Shown here piece by piece: positions 43,719 through 52,356 of a stretch of 64,000 nt of DNA. The translations under genes were made by a program, and so were the position numbers. The notes below the pieces were generated by a model. That model made no database searches. It saw only the letters and a program-made list of their open reading frames with translations, and was not told the DNA's origin. Source of the stretch: Nitrospira sp. Its GTDB lineage: Bacteria > Nitrospirota > Nitrospiria > Nitrospirales > Nitrospiraceae. Each line of letters opens with the position of its first letter. Within the stretch, counting starts at the first letter, position 1. The stretch is from assembly GCA_029194675.1 (NCBI GenBank), contig JARFXP010000002.1:620001-684000 (forward strand). Reading direction: 5' to 3'.

Positions 43719-44858
43719 ATGTTCACACGACTTGCCCCGACCTTGAGCGTGCTGATACTGACTGGTTGTCTCCTAATTCCCTCCAGCGCCGATGCAGTGA
43801 GGATCAAGGATATCGGCGTGATCGAAGGGGTGCGCGAAAACCAGCTGATCGGATACGGTTTGGTGGTCGGTCTGGACAGTACCGGCGACCGAGTGATCGG
43901 TGGACAGTTCACGATTCAGGCGATGATGTCCATGTTGAACAAAATGGGCGTGAACCTGGTGATCGATCCCATCCAGTTACTGACCAGAAATATCGCCTCA
44001 GTCATGGTCACCGCCAAGCTTCCTCCATTTTCGAAGCCGGGGATGACGCTGGATGCAGTCGTGTCGTCGATGGCGAACGCCAAGAGTCTGCAAGGGGGGA
44101 CACTCTTGCTCACACCCTTGAAGGCGGCAAACCAACAAGTGTTTGCCGTCGCGCAGGGGCCGGTCTCCATCGGCGGTTTTCTCGGCGGGACGGGCGGCCC
44201 GGGAGGGGCTACAGTCGCCAAGAATCATCAGGCGGCCGGTTTAGTTCCGGGGGGAGCCATCATCGAGAAAGAGCTGCTGGTCAACATCGACTCTTGGGAA
44301 ACGGTTTCCGTACTCCTACGGCAACCTGATTTCACGACTGCCATCAGGACTGCCGAAGCCATCGAGAGTACCTTCGGGAAAGGCAGTGCATCGGCCGTGA
44401 ATGCCGGATCCATCAAAGCGACGATTCCTCAATCGTTTCAAGGCCGCGTCGTCGAGTATATAGCCTCCATCGAGGGGCTTGATGTGACCGTCGATGCTGT
44501 GGCCAAAGTCGTCGTCAATGAGCGGACCGGGACAGTGGTGTTGGGAGAGCATGTGCGGATTTCCACATGCGCGATCTCTCACGGTAATCTCACCATCTCG
44601 GTGAAAAACACGTTGAACGTGTCGCAGCCCCTGGCGCCGCTTATCGGCTCCTCGGCGGGACAGACCACCGTCACACCGGATGTGCAGACGGAGGTAAAGG
44701 AGCAGGAATCGCGGCTTATGGTGGTGGATGAGACCGTGACATTGGGAGAGGTCGTGCGGGCTCTCAATGCAGTGGGAGTGACGCCGCGCGACCTTGTCGC
44801 AATACTCTCAGCCCTCAAGTCATCCGGAGCACTTCAGGCTAATCTTGAAGTAATTTAA
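43719..44858 (+). CDS. flgI: Flagellar P-ring protein FlgI
   Basis: This is a 379-residue periplasmic P-ring subunit starting at ATG 43719, with a signal peptide (LTGCLLIPSSADA). The family pattern is VRIKDIGVIEGVRENQLIGY, GLVVGLDSTGDRV, LPPFSKPGMTLDAVVSSMAN and LLTPLKAANQQVFAVAQGPV. It ends GVTPRDLVAILSALKSSGAL. Its neighbour upstream is the unknown small gene; flgJ follows 17 bp later. Confidence 0.97.
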   Translation: MFTRLAPTLSVLILTGCLLIPSSADAVRIKDIGVIEGVRENQLIGYGLVVGLDSTGDRVIGGQFTIQAMMSMLNKMGVNLVIDPIQLLTRNIASVMVTAKLPPFSKPGMTLDAVVSSMANAKSLQGGTLLLTPLKAANQQVFAVAQGPVSIGGFLGGTGGPGGATVAKNHQAAGLVPGGAIIEKELLVNIDSWETVSVLLRQPDFTTAIRTAEAIESTFGKGSASAVNAGSIKATIPQSFQGRVVEYIASIEGLDVTVDAVAKVVVNERTGTVVLGEHVRISTCAISHGNLTISVKNTLNVSQPLAPLIGSSAGQTTVTPDVQTEVKEQESRLMVVDETVTLGEVVRALNAVGVTPRDLVAILSALKSSGALQANLEVI

Positions 44859-44875
44859 GCAAGCTATTTATTTAT

Positions 44876-45265
44876 ATGATAAATGTAGCGCAATACAAGA
44901 GCCACACCGCACTAGCTACATCATTATATGCGGATCCTGGATTGGCCACACGCTTTGGTCATCCTGGCCTCCACGTGAATCTCTCAAAATCGCAGGACGC
45001 TGCCGAGGCACGTCAACAGATGGTCCAGGCCGGAAGGCAGTTCGAAGCCTATTTTATCTCGTATTTACTGAAGGTGATGAGAGAAACGGTTCCTGAAAGC
45101 GCCCTCACCAATAAGCAAGGGGCGTATTTTTACTCATTTTATGACGAGGAGATCGGGAAGCGGGCAGCCGAATCTGGGGGAATAGGCATTGCGAGGATGG
45201 TCCAGGAGTATGTGCAACAACATCTTGTGTCATCTCCCCTGGAACACTCAAGTTCTTCAGGGTAG
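44876..45265 (+). CDS. flgJ: Rod-binding protein, FlgJ N-terminal type
   Basis: This is a 129-residue protein equivalent to the rod-capping half of FlgJ (QQMVQAGRQFEAYFISYLLK, MRETVPESALTNKQGAYFYS, FYDEEIGKRAAESGGIGIAR). The muramidase domain found in gammaproteobacterial FlgJ is absent, so another hydrolase must open the peptidoglycan. The start at 44876 lies in an A/T-rich leader without a clear ribosome-binding site; coupling with flgI is possible. Confidence 0.85.
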   Translation: MINVAQYKSHTALATSLYADPGLATRFGHPGLHVNLSKSQDAAEARQQMVQAGRQFEAYFISYLLKVMRETVPESALTNKQGAYFYSFYDEEIGKRAAESGGIGIARMVQEYVQQHLVSSPLEHSSSSG

Positions 45266-45275
45266 AAACCGATAA
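45248..45275 (+). promoter_or_regulatory. FliA (sigma-28) promoter for flgM
   Basis: TCAAG-N15-ACCGATAA ends 76 bp before the flgM ATG. The layout is identical to the sites before csrA, the HD-GYP gene and the PilZ gene. Confidence 0.7.
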
Positions 45276-45351
45276 GAAGCTCGACCGGGATAAATACATA
45301 TTTCGCTCAGCACAGTCGTTGGGAGAAGCGGGCCGAGGAAGGAGCGGCAAC

Positions 45352-45672
45352 ATGCAGATTTCAGGTCATGGGAAGGTAGATCATCTTGCAAAGCTGTTGC
45401 TTGGGGTTCAGGACACCGAGAGTTCAGGGGTGCGACCAGCGGCTGCCAGCACCCAGGTGCGTAAAGATGAGGTTCAGATTTCCGCCCAGGCGAAGGAGCT
45501 TCAACGGATTCGGGAGCTGGCCAATCAGCCTGATCCTGAGAGGGCTGAACATGTGGAGCGCATCAAGCACGCGCTTAACAGCGGTACGTACGATGTCAGT
45601 GGCCGTGCGGTTGGAGATGCCCTCATTACGCAGGCTCTGACCGAGGCCATACTCCGAGGCTCTTCGACCTGA
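45352..45672 (+). CDS. flgM: Anti-sigma-28 factor FlgM
   Basis: This is a 106-residue protein starting at ATG 45352 with AGGAGC upstream. The N-terminal half is disordered and exportable. The FlgM core is RKDEVQISAQAKELQRIREL, then PERAEHVERIKHALNSGTYD and SGRAVGDALITQALTEAIL. It binds FliA until it is secreted through the finished hook. The presence of a FliA-type promoter upstream implies autogenous feedback. Confidence 0.93.
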   Translation: MQISGHGKVDHLAKLLLGVQDTESSGVRPAAASTQVRKDEVQISAQAKELQRIRELANQPDPERAEHVERIKHALNSGTYDVSGRAVGDALITQALTEAILRGSST

Positions 45673-45715
45673 GGAGGTTCGACAGCAACAAACGGGTCTG
45701 CGTTTTGGCCCATGG

Positions 45716-46240
45716 ATGGGCAGGTTGCCGATTGTGAATGAGTCAATCTCTCTCGATGAGTTGAGCAATATCCTCACCCGCGAATCCGTTCAGTGTGACT
45801 TTCTCGCGCAAAACATCGTTCAAGAGCGAGAAGCCATCAAAGGTTTGGAGCTTCAGAAGCTCGTCTCGATCAATCACTCAAGGATTGCGATCCTTGAGTG
45901 CCTTCGCATTCTCAAGGAAGAACTGGATGTGGTCCTGGATCGCCTGGCAGGCGCCTATCACGGACCGGAAACCGGGCGAACGCTGACAGAACTTCTACGC
46001 CGAGCTCACAGTCCGCAGGCGGAGGGAATCCTGCAGCAGTATGAGCGGCTTGCGGATAAAGTCCGGGCGGTGAAGCAGGACATCGCGGTCAATCAGTTAC
46101 TGATTAAGAATGTTCAATCGTTTCTCATTCGGGCAATGGAGGCTCACCGCCAACCACCTCCAGGGGAAGACCTCTATACAATGTCGGGCTCTCGAAGCAA
46201 TAGCGGAATGCCGGCTGCGTTGATCAGGCGGGAGGGGTGA
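45716..46240 (+). CDS. flgN: Flagellar export chaperone FlgN
   Basis: This is a 174-residue, mostly helical cytoplasmic chaperone for FlgK and FlgL. The pattern QCDFLAQNIVQEREAIKGLE, LRILKEELDVVLDRLAGAYH and VRAVKQDIAVNQLLIKNVQS matches the FlgN family. The start is uncertain: ATG 45716 or GTG 45734 (MNESISLDE). It lies directly before its clients flgK and flgL. Confidence 0.85.
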   Translation: MGRLPIVNESISLDELSNILTRESVQCDFLAQNIVQEREAIKGLELQKLVSINHSRIAILECLRILKEELDVVLDRLAGAYHGPETGRTLTELLRRAHSPQAEGILQQYERLADKVRAVKQDIAVNQLLIKNVQSFLIRAMEAHRQPPPGEDLYTMSGSRSNSGMPAALIRREG

Positions 46241-46246
46241 CGATCG

Positions 46247-48271
46247 ATGGGACTGAACGGCTTACTCGATGTCGCGAAGTCAGCTCTTTTCACCGCTCAA
46301 CAGGCGTTGACCGTTACCGGCCACAACATCAGCAACGTCAACACGCCGGGTTTTTCCAGACAAGAGGTCGTTCTGACAGAAGAACGGCCTGCTGACGGCA
46401 ATCCTGGGCAAGTCGGTACCGGCGTAAAAATTGAGCAAATACGACGGGCAGTGGACGTATTTTTGAATCGGGAACTGACGAACTCTCAGGAAGGTTTGGG
46501 CCAATTCACCGTTACGAGGGATGAGCTACAGAGGTTGGAGAGTCTTTTTGGTGATACTCGCGGGCAGGGGTTGGCAGGACAACTGGATGAGTTTTTTGAG
46601 GCTCTGCAGGATGCAACTACCACGCCTTCTCAGGTCACCCCGCGTTCGGTTGTGTTGGCAAAGGCCTCGACGCTGGCAGGTACCTTCCATCAAATCAATG
46701 CAGATTTAACCGATAGTCGCCGTGCCGTCGATATGCAAATCGGTGTCAACATTCGTGAGGTCAACGGCCTGACGAGAAAGATCGCCGAGTTTAATACTCA
46801 GATTAAGTCCGCTGAGGTCAGCGGTCAGAATGCCAATGATCTTCGAGATCAGCGTGACTTGGCCATCAATGAATTAGCGATGAGGATCGACGTGTCGACT
46901 CTCGAACAGCCTGACGGCACGGTTTCGGTGTTCATGGCCCGAGGACTGGTCTTGGTCGATCATGAAACGACGCGAAATCTGGTCGGGGTGGAATCCTCGG
47001 ACAACCAGGGTCTTTTAGATATCGGGTACGACATCGGAGGAACTCAGCCGAGCATCGTTAACCACTTGATCGCCGGCGGGCGGCTTCGTGGACTCTTGGA
47101 CGTACGAGACGGCACGATTCCTTCAGTTCGGCAGGGAATCGATGCGTTGGCCGGATCTCTCTTGAATGAGGTCAACCAAATTCACCGCGTGGGGTATGGC
47201 CTCGACGGTTCTACCGGGCAGGACTTCTTCTCCGGGTTATCAGTCACGACCAAAGCGCCCACGACGAATGTTGGAACCGGTTCGGTCGGCAACGGAGTAG
47301 TGACCGCGCCGAGTCTCTTGACCTTTCATGACTATGATCTCAGGTTCACTGGGGCCAACAGTTATGCGATCGTCGATGCAACAACCGGGACCGGCATCAA
47401 GGGCAATTACACAGGAACCGCCATCGTTTCTCCGACAGTCGATGCGCCGTTGAACATCGTCACAGGAGCGAATGATACCTTGGTGATGACGGTAGATGGA
47501 ACGACGTCGGGAAGCATCACACTGAACGGTGCTGCATCACCAGGACGGCCCTATACCTCCGGCGCAGCGCTGGCGGCTGAACTCGAGAGCAAAATCAACG
47601 CTGATTCGACGCTTGCTGCAGCCGGCCGACGGGTGGCAGTGCTGTTCGACAGCACGACGAACCGATTGGTGTTGCAGTCGAATTCCGTCGGGGGCACGAG
47701 TTCCGTGGATGTTATCGGTGGAACGGCCCGGGCGAGCCTGGGCCTATCTGCCGGGACCAGCACGGCCGCATCTGGAACCTACAGCGGACCTCAAACATTT
47801 CATGTCGACGGAATTGCGGTGGCTGTTAATGGGGCACCCGCCGCCAACGACGTTCTGAGCTTTAACTCGCGCGAGAATGCCGCCCGTGATGTGACCGTTG
47901 CGCTATCAGACCCGTCCAAAATCGCGCTCTCCTCGACGCGCGCGGGTGTTCCTGGGAACAATCAGAACGGATTGACGCTGATTGCGCTCCAGTCAAAAAC
48001 TCTCACTGGCCTCGACAATGCCACGCTCCTCGACGCCTACCGTAAAACCGCGACCGACCTTGGAGTGGCCTCACAGGTGGCGAGTCAGCGTCTTGATGCG
48101 GAGGAAATTCGTCATGAGCAATTACAGAACTTCCGGGCGCAAGTATCGGGCGTCTCGCTCGATGAGGAACTGGTCAATCTTCTCAAGTATCAACGGGCAT
48201 TTGAGGCCGCGTCACGCATGATCGTTGCTGCCGATGAAATGATGTCGACCTTGATCTCACTCAAACGATAG
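46247..48271 (+). CDS. flgK: Hook-filament junction protein FlgK (HAP1), enlarged
   Basis: This is a 674-residue protein, longer than the roughly 550 of enteric FlgK. The N-terminus GLNGLLDVAKSALFTAQQAL and GHNISNVNTPGFSRQEVV, and the C-terminus SLDEELVNLLKYQRAFEAAS with RMIVAADEMMSTLISLKR, are standard. Residues about 350-550 hold an inserted region containing a flagellin_IN-like unit (LAAELESKINADSTLAAAGR) and FDLRFTG-type beta units (YDLRFTGANSYAIVDATTG). Related modules recur in FlgL. Confidence 0.95.
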   Translation: MGLNGLLDVAKSALFTAQQALTVTGHNISNVNTPGFSRQEVVLTEERPADGNPGQVGTGVKIEQIRRAVDVFLNRELTNSQEGLGQFTVTRDELQRLESLFGDTRGQGLAGQLDEFFEALQDATTTPSQVTPRSVVLAKASTLAGTFHQINADLTDSRRAVDMQIGVNIREVNGLTRKIAEFNTQIKSAEVSGQNANDLRDQRDLAINELAMRIDVSTLEQPDGTVSVFMARGLVLVDHETTRNLVGVESSDNQGLLDIGYDIGGTQPSIVNHLIAGGRLRGLLDVRDGTIPSVRQGIDALAGSLLNEVNQIHRVGYGLDGSTGQDFFSGLSVTTKAPTTNVGTGSVGNGVVTAPSLLTFHDYDLRFTGANSYAIVDATTGTGIKGNYTGTAIVSPTVDAPLNIVTGANDTLVMTVDGTTSGSITLNGAASPGRPYTSGAALAAELESKINADSTLAAAGRRVAVLFDSTTNRLVLQSNSVGGTSSVDVIGGTARASLGLSAGTSTAASGTYSGPQTFHVDGIAVAVNGAPAANDVLSFNSRENAARDVTVALSDPSKIALSSTRAGVPGNNQNGLTLIALQSKTLTGLDNATLLDAYRKTATDLGVASQVASQRLDAEEIRHEQLQNFRAQVSGVSLDEELVNLLKYQRAFEAASRMIVAADEMMSTLISLKR

Positions 48272-48287
48272 GGAGAGTCACAGGGCT

Positions 48288-50057
48288 ATGCGAGTAACCG
48301 AGCAACAGGTTTTCGGGTTTCTGGTCAACAGCTATCAACAAGCTCGATCCAGAGCGTTGCGACTACAGGAACATCTCGCGACCGGCAAGCAGGTATTGCA
48401 ACCCTCCGATGATCCTGGCCGTTTCCATCAAATCGTCGGAGAAAAAGCGACATTGGTAAAACTTGAACAGCGGCTTCGCAATGTCTCGACCGCCACCACG
48501 CGAGTCGAACTGGCTGATGCTTCTCTCCAAGGGACGACCGCGGCGCTCGCTCGTATCAGACAGCTGGCGGTTCAGTATGCGTCCGATACCAACGGTGCGA
48601 CAGAGCGAGCCACCGGCGCACATGAAATCAAAGAGTTGCTCCAACATCTGCTCCAGCTTGGAAACGCCGAGTTTGACGAAAACCAACCGGTCTTCGGAGG
48701 GACGAGCCGGCACGGGTTCGCCGCGGGGTTGACACTGTCGACACCTGTTACGCTGACGAACAGCGTTGCAGATACCTTGACGGTGAAGATTGATGGCGTG
48801 ACATCGGGTACGATCGATTTGACCGGCGGTACCGAGACGCTCAATGGAACCGAATTGGCAGCCCGGGTGCAAAGCCGAATCAATGCCGATTCTACTTTGA
48901 TCGCGGCGGGAAAAAGCGCTTCAGTTACGTACACCGACGGAAGACTGGTCCTCACCTCAAATTCTGACGGTCCAACGTCGAACGTGGAAGTATTGGGCGG
49001 GTCCGTTCGCGCGCTGCTCGGATTCAACGGAGGGAGTGCCGGTTCCGGCGGATCGACGTTCGCTGCGACAGTGACGACGAATGCGGCCGCGGGAAACAGC
49101 GGTGGAGCATTCGTCTCGCAAGGGCAGATCGTCAATACGAGTACGACGTCCTTCGATAACTATGTTGTGCGGTTTAGTGGGTCTGGGACTTTTGACGTCG
49201 TCAATGTTTCGGCACCGGTCACGGTCGCTCCAAATTCCGCCAATGCAGGTCGCGTTGGGGCAACTGATGCCGGAATCGTCGACCCTCAGCGAGTGACTCT
49301 CGACACGTACGAAATACAGTTTACTTCAGCATCCCAGTATTCCGTCTTGAACACGACCACGGGATCCACGATTTCGACCGGGAACTCCTATGTGTCGGGT
49401 GGCGCCATCGAATTCGATGGCCTCCGCGTGGTGCTTTCAAATGGGCAACAGGGAGGGCCCGCCACCGGAGATCGATTCGCTGTCGCGATTGCTCCGAAAA
49501 CGGTACTCGCCAATCAAACGTACACGTCCGGAGCTCCTATGGAGTTTGACGGAATCCGCTTTCACATAACCAATGGCACATCGGCGCCGGCTGCGGGGGA
49601 CTTGTTTCATGTTGTGACTCATACTCAGTACGCTGGAGATTCCGGTAGCCATCAGATTGAAGTGGCGGACGGAGAGGTCGTTCCCACCAACGTGCCGGGT
49701 AATGAGGTGTTCAGTGGATCCGATGTCAATCTGTTCGATACAGTGCAACAACTCCTCGCCGCACTCCGCGGAAATTACAAAGCTGGAATCACGGAGAGTT
49801 TGGGCGGCCTCGACCGAGCCCTCAGCCAGGTGTCTGCAGCGCAGGGTACCATTGGTGCTTTGGCAAACCGATTGGACTCTACGTCTTCAGCATTGGCGGA
49901 ATCAAAAGACTTAGCCACTAACCAGTTGTCGTCATTCGAAGATATCGACATGGCACGAACCATCTCAGATCTCACTCTGCAAGAGTATGCCATTCAAGCA
50001 GCGGGCGAGACGCTCGGTCGACTGTTCGATAACTCCCTCCTGAAATATCTGCGTTGA
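48288..50057 (+). CDS. flgL: Hook-filament junction protein FlgL (HAP3), enlarged
   Basis: This is a 589-residue protein, almost twice the usual 300. The N-terminal flagellin-like helix is VTEQQVFGFLVNSYQQARSR, then LQEHLATGKQVLQPSDDPGR, and the C-terminus is IDMARTISDLTLQEYAIQAA with GETLGRLFDNSLLKYLR. The middle (about residues 160-480) is a chain of beta modules: a flagellin_IN-like unit (LAARVQSRINADSTLIAAGK), YEIQFTSASQYSVLNTTTG, and paired IEFDGLRVVLSNG / MEFDGIRFHITNG repeats. Confidence 0.94.
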   Translation: MRVTEQQVFGFLVNSYQQARSRALRLQEHLATGKQVLQPSDDPGRFHQIVGEKATLVKLEQRLRNVSTATTRVELADASLQGTTAALARIRQLAVQYASDTNGATERATGAHEIKELLQHLLQLGNAEFDENQPVFGGTSRHGFAAGLTLSTPVTLTNSVADTLTVKIDGVTSGTIDLTGGTETLNGTELAARVQSRINADSTLIAAGKSASVTYTDGRLVLTSNSDGPTSNVEVLGGSVRALLGFNGGSAGSGGSTFAATVTTNAAAGNSGGAFVSQGQIVNTSTTSFDNYVVRFSGSGTFDVVNVSAPVTVAPNSANAGRVGATDAGIVDPQRVTLDTYEIQFTSASQYSVLNTTTGSTISTGNSYVSGGAIEFDGLRVVLSNGQQGGPATGDRFAVAIAPKTVLANQTYTSGAPMEFDGIRFHITNGTSAPAAGDLFHVVTHTQYAGDSGSHQIEVADGEVVPTNVPGNEVFSGSDVNLFDTVQQLLAALRGNYKAGITESLGGLDRALSQVSAAQGTIGALANRLDSTSSALAESKDLATNQLSSFEDIDMARTISDLTLQEYAIQAAGETLGRLFDNSLLKYLR

Positions 50058-50066
50058 AGTCGCACC

Positions 50067-50094
50067 TCAAGTTTGTTCGGGTGATGGCCGATAG
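50067..50094 (+). promoter_or_regulatory. FliA (sigma-28) promoter for csrA-fliW
   Basis: TCAAG-N15-GCCGATAG ends 35 bp before csrA. It lies in the 72-bp gap after flgL. Confidence 0.7.
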
Positions 50095-50129
50095 TTCTGT
50101 GCGATCTCGTTTGGCCAAGGAAGGCTGGA

Positions 50130-50375
50130 ATGTTGGTACTCACCCGTCGCTGCGGCGAAAGCGTCACGATCGGCCCCGATATTCGTGTGGTCGTGCTCGG
50201 TGTGAAAAGCGGGCAAGTCCGTCTGGGCATCGAAGCCCCGCCGGCGATCGCGGTTCATCGGGAAGAAGTCTACGTGAGGATTCAAGAGGAGAACCGGTTG
50301 GCCGCAAAGACTCTTGTGGTACCCATCGATGCATTGCGTCGCTTGATCCCTGCGAAATCACGGATTGCTTCGTGA
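50130..50375 (+). CDS. csrA: Carbon storage regulator CsrA
   Basis: This is an 81-residue RNA-binding translational repressor. The family sequence is [20 protein letters not shown], then [19 protein letters not shown], with a C-terminal extension ([20 protein letters not shown]) beyond the 61 residues of E. coli CsrA. Pairing with fliW indicates the FliW-CsrA-flagellin homeostasis circuit known from Bacillus and Campylobacter. Confidence 0.96.
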   Translation: MLVLTRRCGESVTIGPDIRVVVLGVKSGQVRLGIEAPPAIAVHREEVYVRIQEENRLAAKTLVVPIDALRRLIPAKSRIAS

Positions 50376-50385
50376 GGACACAATC

Positions 50386-50868
50386 ATGAAGTGCGCATCG
50401 ACTCGCTTTGGATCATTCGAAGTCCGTGACGAAAGCATCTTGACATTTCCTTCGGGACTGCTCGGTTTCCCTGATCAGCAACGGTATGTCATGCTGGATC
50501 ATGATACCGAGGCTCCTTTCAAGTGGCTTCAATCCATTGAAGAACCGGCGCTGGCATTTGTGATCATGGACCCATCCCTGTTTCATCCAGGCTATCAGAT
50601 CGACATTCCCACCGATGCCTTGGGTGAAATCGGGGCTAAGGAGAGAGAAGACCTGGCGTTGGTTGTGATCTTGACCATTCCCTCGGATGATCCTGGTCGC
50701 ATTACCGCTAACTTACGAGGACCGCTGGTCATCAGCCACAAGACCAAACTCGGAAAGCAGTTAGTGCTCTCAGAAAATGTTCCCACCCGGCACCCCTTGT
50801 TCCCCGTCTCCGGACCTTCATCATCCGAGATGGCACAAGCCTCTCACCCTATAGAATGTCGAGTCTAG
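50386..50868 (+). CDS. fliW: Flagellar assembly factor FliW
   Basis: This is a 160-residue CsrA antagonist that is titrated by flagellin. ATG 50386 has GAGGA 7 nt upstream and lies 10 bp after csrA. Family motifs are FPSGLLGFPDQQRYVMLDHD, PFKWLQSIEEPALAFVIMDP and ITANLRGPLVISHKTKLGKQ. Confidence 0.95.
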   Translation: MKCASTRFGSFEVRDESILTFPSGLLGFPDQQRYVMLDHDTEAPFKWLQSIEEPALAFVIMDPSLFHPGYQIDIPTDALGEIGAKEREDLALVVILTIPSDDPGRITANLRGPLVISHKTKLGKQLVLSENVPTRHPLFPVSGPSSSEMAQASHPIECRV

Positions 50869-51063
50869 CCAATACGTACCCTGACCGTTCTGACACATCC
50901 TTTGGTTCACAGACTCCTTCGTGACACCGAATTCTTACCTGATTTGGCTGCCCTGACTTCGGAATGATTGCTTTCTCCGATGAAAAGCGGTAAGCACTTT
51001 CGCTAGGCACGTCGCTGCCGTTAGTGCTGGCCCATTTATACGTACGACAAGGGTGAAATCGGA

Positions 51064-52356
51064 ATGAGTGAACCAACCATCATTTGTCCAAGCTGCAAGA
51101 CGGAGATCAAGCTGACCGAGTCGCTTGCTGCCCCGCTGCTCGAATCCACACGCCGCGAGTACGAGAAGCGTCTCGCTCAGAAAGATGCCGATGTGGCGAA
51201 ACGCGATGCCGCATTACGCGAGTGGGAGGAAGCTCTTTCCAAATCCCAGCAGGCACTCGATGAGCAGGTGGCCGAGAAGCTTCGGCAGGAGCGGGCCAAG
51301 ATCGTGATCGAGGAAGGGAAGAAAGCCAAGCTTGCGTTACAAAACGATCTCGACCAAAAGGCCAAAGAAGTTGCTGATCTGAATGACATTCTGAGGCAAC
51401 GCGATGCGAAGCTGGCAGAGGCGCAGAAGGCACAGGCCGAGCTCCTCCGAAAACAGCGGGAATTGGATGATGCCAAGCGCGAGTTGGATCTGACCGTCGA
51501 ACAGCGAGTCCAAGAAGGGCTCGCTGTGACAAGGGAAAAGGCTAAGAAAGAAGCCGAGGAAGGGCTGAAGCTAAAGGTATTGGAGAAAGAACAAACCATT
51601 GCCTCGATGCAGAAGCAGATCGAGGAGTTGAAGCGAAAGGCTGAACAGGGTTCGCAGCAGCTTCAAGGCGAGGTTCAGGAATTAGAGTTGGAGGCCCTGC
51701 TCCAAGCAAAGTTTCCACGAGACACAATCGAGCCCGTTCCCAAAGGGGAACATGGTGGCGATGCGCTTCAGCGTGTTGTTGGGCCGAGTGGGCAGCTCTG
51801 TGGGACAATTATCTGGGAATCGAAACGGACCAAAAACTGGAGTGATGGCTGGCTCGCTAAGTTGCGGGAAGACCAGCGGGCTGCCAAAGCGGAGATTGCC
51901 GTCATCGTTAGCCAATCCCTTCCCAAAGACATAGAAACCTTTGGTGTTGTCGAGGGCGTCTGGGTGACTCATCCCAGGACGGTACTCCCACTGGCCGTCA
52001 CCCTCCGCCACACGCTGATCGAGGTCGCCTCAGCCCGGCAGGCATCCGAGGGGCAGCAAACCAAGACAGAAATGATTTATCAATATCTGACTGGACCACG
52101 GTTCCGTCATCGAGTCGAGGCGATCGTCGAAGCTTTCTCCACCATGCAGGAGGACCTCGATAAAGAGAAGAAGGCGATCATTAAACAATGGGCAAAGAGA
52201 GAAGAACAGATTGATCGGGTGATGCAAGCAACAGCCGGAATGTATGGGGATCTGCAAGGGATAGCTGGGAAAACCATTCAAGAGATTGAGGGGCTAGAGC
52301 TGAAGGTCTTGGAAGCACCAATCTCTCAAACGAAAGAAAATATGGACATGCAATGA
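51064..52356 (+). CDS. DUF2130 protein: coiled coil with PD-(D/E)XK nuclease-like C-terminal domain
   Basis: This is a 430-residue protein. Residues 4-16 contain a CxxC (IICPSCKTEIKL). A long coiled coil spans about 20-215 (Lys/Glu/Ala/Gln-rich heptads). The DUF2130 core follows: LEALLQAKFPRDTIEPVPKG, GTIIWESKRTKNWSDGWLAK and LREDQRAAKAEIAVIVSQSL. The spacing of Asp with the later E-x-K (WESKRTK, about residue 252) resembles a PD-(D/E)XK nuclease core, as in RmuC-like proteins; this fold call is inference. Its TGA overlaps the ATG of the OLD nuclease, implying joint synthesis. Confidence 0.85.
   Translation: MSEPTIICPSCKTEIKLTESLAAPLLESTRREYEKRLAQKDADVAKRDAALREWEEALSKSQQALDEQVAEKLRQERAKIVIEEGKKAKLALQNDLDQKAKEVADLNDILRQRDAKLAEAQKAQAELLRKQRELDDAKRELDLTVEQRVQEGLAVTREKAKKEAEEGLKLKVLEKEQTIASMQKQIEELKRKAEQGSQQLQGEVQELELEALLQAKFPRDTIEPVPKGEHGGDALQRVVGPSGQLCGTIIWESKRTKNWSDGWLAKLREDQRAAKAEIAVIVSQSLPKDIETFGVVEGVWVTHPRTVLPLAVTLRHTLIEVASARQASEGQQTKTEMIYQYLTGPRFRHRVEAIVEAFSTMQEDLDKEKKAIIKQWAKREEQIDRVMQATAGMYGDLQGIAGKTIQEIEGLELKVLEAPISQTKENMDMQ

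Noticed and set aside
46687..46716. FliA-like sequence TCAA-N15-ACCGATAG inside flgK
   Set aside because: It lies deep in the coding sequence, has a different spacing from the four intergenic sites, and the next gene is about 1.6 kb away.
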